From the NCBI GenBank assembly GCA_031291055.1, contig JARLJU010000276.1, positions 1 to 55,273 of the forward strand: a DNA stretch of 55,273 nt. Reading direction: 5' to 3'. Source of the stretch: Rudaea sp. (lineage in GTDB: Bacteria; Pseudomonadota; Gammaproteobacteria; Xanthomonadales; Rhodanobacteraceae). A program made the position numbers and the translations under genes. This document shows, in pieces, positions 53,053-55,273 of the stretch. Under the pieces are notes generated by a model. The model was not told where the DNA came from. It was given only the letters and a program-made list of their open reading frames with translations, and ran no database searches. How positions within the stretch are numbered: position 1 is the stretch's first letter; each line of letters begins with the position of its first letter.

Positions 53053-55273
53053 ATGCCGCAAGTGCGACGTGAAGCAAAACCCGACCCGTCAACCGGCGAC
53101 ACGGCAAACGAGTTGCGTGTCGTGCTGAAAGCACTGCGCGCGATGCGCGACGGTGATTTTTCGGTGCGGTTGCCTTCGGACTGGACCGGGCTTACCGGCA
53201 AGATTGCCGACACTTTCAACGACATCGTTTTTTCGAATCAGCGTGTCGCGGAGGAACTCGAGCGGATCGGCCAGGTCGTCGGCAAGGAAGGCAAGACCCG
53301 CCAGCGGGCGGCGTGGGGCGGTCGTCGCGGCGCATGGGGTGCAATGGAAAGCTCGGTGAACAATCTGATCGACGACCTGTTGTGGCCGACCGAGGAAGTG
53401 ATCCGTGCGATTGCCGCCGTCGCCAAGGGCGATCTGTCGCAGAAACTCGGGCTGGAGGTCGAAGGCCGGCCGCTGCAGGGCGAGTTCCTGCGCTCGGCAA
53501 CGATCGTCAACAAGATGATCGAGCAGATGAGCGTGTTCAGCTCGGAGGTCACGCGCGTCGCGCTCGAAGTGGGCACGGGCGGAAAGCTCGGTGGTCAGGC
53601 CAAGGTCAAGGGCGTGTCCGGCGTGTGGAAGGACCTGACCGAAAGCGTCAACCAGATGGCGAGCAATCTGACTGCGCAGGTGCGCAATATTTCCGAAGTC
53701 ACGATCGCGGTGGCGAACGGCGATCTGTCGCGCAAGATCACGGTCGACGTGCGCGGCGAAATCCTGCAGCTGAAGGAAGCGATCAATACCCTGGTCGATC
53801 AGCTGCGCTCGTTCACCTCGGAAGTGACGCGCGTCGCTCGTGAAGTCGGTACCGACGGCAAGCTGGGCGGGCAGGCGATCGTGCCCGGTGTCGCCGGTAC
53901 TTGGAAGGACCTCACCGATTCGGTCAATGCGATGGCGACGAACCTGACCGTGCAGGTGCGCAATATCGCAGAAGTCACTACCGCCGTGGCACGCGGCGAC
54001 TTGTCGCGCAAGATCGCCGTGGACGTGAAAGGCGAGATCCTCGAGCTGAAGAATGCGATCAATACCATGGTCGATCAGCTCAACGGCTTCGCCGCGGAAG
54101 TCACGCGCGTGGCGCGCGAAGTGGGCACCGAGGGCAAGCTTGGCGGCCAGGCGCAGGTGACTGGCGTTTCAGGCGTCTGGAAGGACCTGACCGACAATGT
54201 CAATTCGATGGCGTCGAACCTGACCGCGCAGGTGCGCAACATCGCACAGGTGGCCACGGCGATCGCGAATGGCGACCTGTCGCGCAAGATCACCGTGGAC
54301 GTGCGCGGCGAGATCATGGAGCTGAAGGAAACATTGAACACGATGGTGGAGCAGTTGCGCTCATTCGCTTCGGAAGTCACGCGCGTCGCGCGTGAAGTGG
54401 GCACCGAAGGCAAGCTGGGTGGCCAGGCCCACGTGCCTGGCGTCGCCGGAACCTGGAAGGACCTTACCGACAACGTCAACTCGATGGCGTCGAACCTGAC
54501 GGCGCAGGTGCGCAATATTGCCGAGGTCACCACGGCGGTGGCGCGCGGTGACCTGTCGCGCAAGATCGCCGTCGACGTGAAGGGCGAGATCCTGGAACTG
54601 AAAGACACGATCAACACGATGGTGGATCAGCTCAACGGCTTTGCCGCGGAAGTCACGCGCGTGGCGCGCGAGGTGGGCACCGAGGGCAAGCTCGGCGGAC
54701 AGGCGACCGTGCCCGGCGTTGCCGGCACATGGAAGGACCTGACCGACTCGGTCAATGCGATGGCGACCAACCTGACGGCGCAGGTGCGCAATATCGCCGA
54801 AGTGACCACGGCCGTGGCACGCGGCGACCTGTCGCGCAAGATTGCGGTCGACGTAAAAGGCGAAATCCTTGCGCTCAAGGACACCATCAACACGATGGTG
54901 GATCAGCTCAACGGCTTCGCCGCGGAAGTCACGCGCGTGGCGCGCGAAGTGGGCACCGAGGGCAAGCTCGGCGGACAGGCGCAGGTGAAAGGCGTGTCGG
55001 GCGTGTGGAAGGACCTCACCGACAACGTCAATTCGATGGCGTCGAACCTGACGGCGCAGGTGCGCAATATCGCAGAAGTCACGACCGCCGTCGCCCAGGG
55101 CGATCTGTCGCGCAAGATCGCGGTCGATGTGCAGGGCGAAATCCTAGAACTGAAGAACACGATCAACACGATGGTCGACCAGCTCAACAGCTTCGCCGCC
55201 GAAGTCACGCGAGTCGCACGCGAAGTGGGTACCGAAGGCAAGCTCGGCGGCCAGGCAACGGTCCCAGGCGTCG
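53053..55273 (+). CDS. HAMP-array signalling protein, partial at 3' end
   Basis: An open frame of at least 740 codons runs off the end of the window. The start ATG 53053 follows GGAG by about 9 bases. There is no signal peptide or membrane segment. After a unique N-terminal part (about 1-170) come repeated 92-residue units, each with one HAMP-like pair (e.g. [47 protein letters not shown]), seven in the window. Proteins of this type in xanthomonads are usually very long soluble hybrid histidine kinases with GAF, HisKA, HATPase and receiver domains after the array, but none of those are in view. Confidence 0.9.
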   Translation, partial: MPQVRREAKPDPSTGDTANELRVVLKALRAMRDGDFSVRLPSDWTGLTGKIADTFNDIVFSNQRVAEELERIGQVVGKEGKTRQRAAWGGRRGAWGAMESSVNNLIDDLLWPTEEVIRAIAAVAKGDLSQKLGLEVEGRPLQGEFLRSATIVNKMIEQMSVFSSEVTRVALEVGTGGKLGGQAKVKGVSGVWKDLTESVNQMASNLTAQVRNISEVTIAVANGDLSRKITVDVRGEILQLKEAINTLVDQLRSFTSEVTRVAREVGTDGKLGGQAIVPGVAGTWKDLTDSVNAMATNLTVQVRNIAEVTTAVARGDLSRKIAVDVKGEILELKNAINTMVDQLNGFAAEVTRVAREVGTEGKLGGQAQVTGVSGVWKDLTDNVNSMASNLTAQVRNIAQVATAIANGDLSRKITVDVRGEIMELKETLNTMVEQLRSFASEVTRVAREVGTEGKLGGQAHVPGVAGTWKDLTDNVNSMASNLTAQVRNIAEVTTAVARGDLSRKIAVDVKGEILELKDTINTMVDQLNGFAAEVTRVAREVGTEGKLGGQATVPGVAGTWKDLTDSVNAMATNLTAQVRNIAEVTTAVARGDLSRKIAVDVKGEILALKDTINTMVDQLNGFAAEVTRVAREVGTEGKLGGQAQVKGVSGVWKDLTDNVNSMASNLTAQVRNIAEVTTAVAQGDLSRKIAVDVQGEILELKNTINTMVDQLNSFAAEVTRVAREVGTEGKLGGQATVPGV
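53560..55273 (+). repeat. 276-bp in-frame tandem repeat array
   Basis: Equivalent segments (e.g. the LTAQVRNI coding block) recur exactly every 276 bases at about 53665, 53941, 54217, 54493, 54769 and 55045. Copies are far more alike than unselected paralogous domains; non-adjacent copies (two units apart) are especially similar. Confidence 0.85.

Noticed and set aside
53595..55241. Series of minus-strand frames in the HAMP region
   Set aside because: They repeat with the same 276-base period as antisense images of the HAMP units.
53560..55273. CRISPR-like periodic repeats
   Set aside because: The period is 276 bases and fully coding with continuous frame; there are no spacers, and the repeats are HAMP units.

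Overview
The window looks like chromosomal DNA of a GC-rich gammaproteobacterium of the order Xanthomonadales, probably Rhodanobacteraceae. This is inferred from family-level recognition of the genes: a MetX-type serine O-succinyltransferase, a kynurenine-to-2-aminomuconate catabolic cluster, TonB receptor and TPR-sulfotransferase pairs, and a very long HAMP-array kinase. No search could be run.

Region 1 (1-11.5 kb) is a genomic island next to a tRNA-Leu(CAA) gene. A complete tyrosine integrase (10030-11274) lies just downstream of the tRNA. The last 17 bases of the tRNA (11447-11463) recur at 1041-1057, giving a putative att-bounded element of about 10.4 kb. Beyond the left att is a second integrase cut off before its catalytic half (138-854), so two elements probably integrated in tandem. 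All the main cargo is on the minus strand: a phage-satellite-like module (hypothetical protein, AlpA, DUF1376 protein, hypothetical protein, HK97-type capsid protein) and then a defence module. The defence module holds an HNH endonuclease of the McrA type, a CBASS nucleotidyltransferase, a Cap15-like two-TM/beta-barrel effector, an MltR-like protein with an R-x4-H motif, and a small membrane protein.

Region 2 (11.5-22.3 kb) is core genome: tRNA-Leu with its promoter, a thiol dioxygenase, a serine O-succinyltransferase, a TrmB-like methyltransferase, a DNA-deoxyinosine glycosylase, and a complete cytochrome c maturation set ccmABCDE-FGHI. The ccm genes overlap tightly, except that a Tat-exported high-potential iron-sulfur protein is inserted between ccmE and ccmF.

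Region 3 (22.3-39.5 kb) is a minus-strand kynurenine catabolic cluster. Kmo makes 3-hydroxykynurenine, KynU makes 3-hydroxyanthranilate, HaaO makes aminocarboxymuconate semialdehyde, the ACMSD-type decarboxylase makes aminomuconate semialdehyde, the aldehyde dehydrogenase makes 2-aminomuconate, and the RidA-type deaminase releases ammonia. Interleaved are a beta-carbonic anhydrase, a Tiki/EreA-like lipoprotein, a secreted protein, a FUSC transporter, an SDR without the usual catalytic Tyr, and (between kynU and kmo) katG and an S41 peptidase. Kmo carries an in-frame insertion derived from a dispersed palindromic repeat.

Region 4 (39.7-55.3 kb) holds a TonB-dependent receptor with a TPR-sulfotransferase, a START-like secreted protein, two phospholipase C/acid phosphatase-type enzymes flanking a multicopper oxidase, a PiT phosphate transporter, a small membrane protein, and the start of a soluble HAMP-array signalling protein with near-identical 92-residue repeats that runs off the end of the window.
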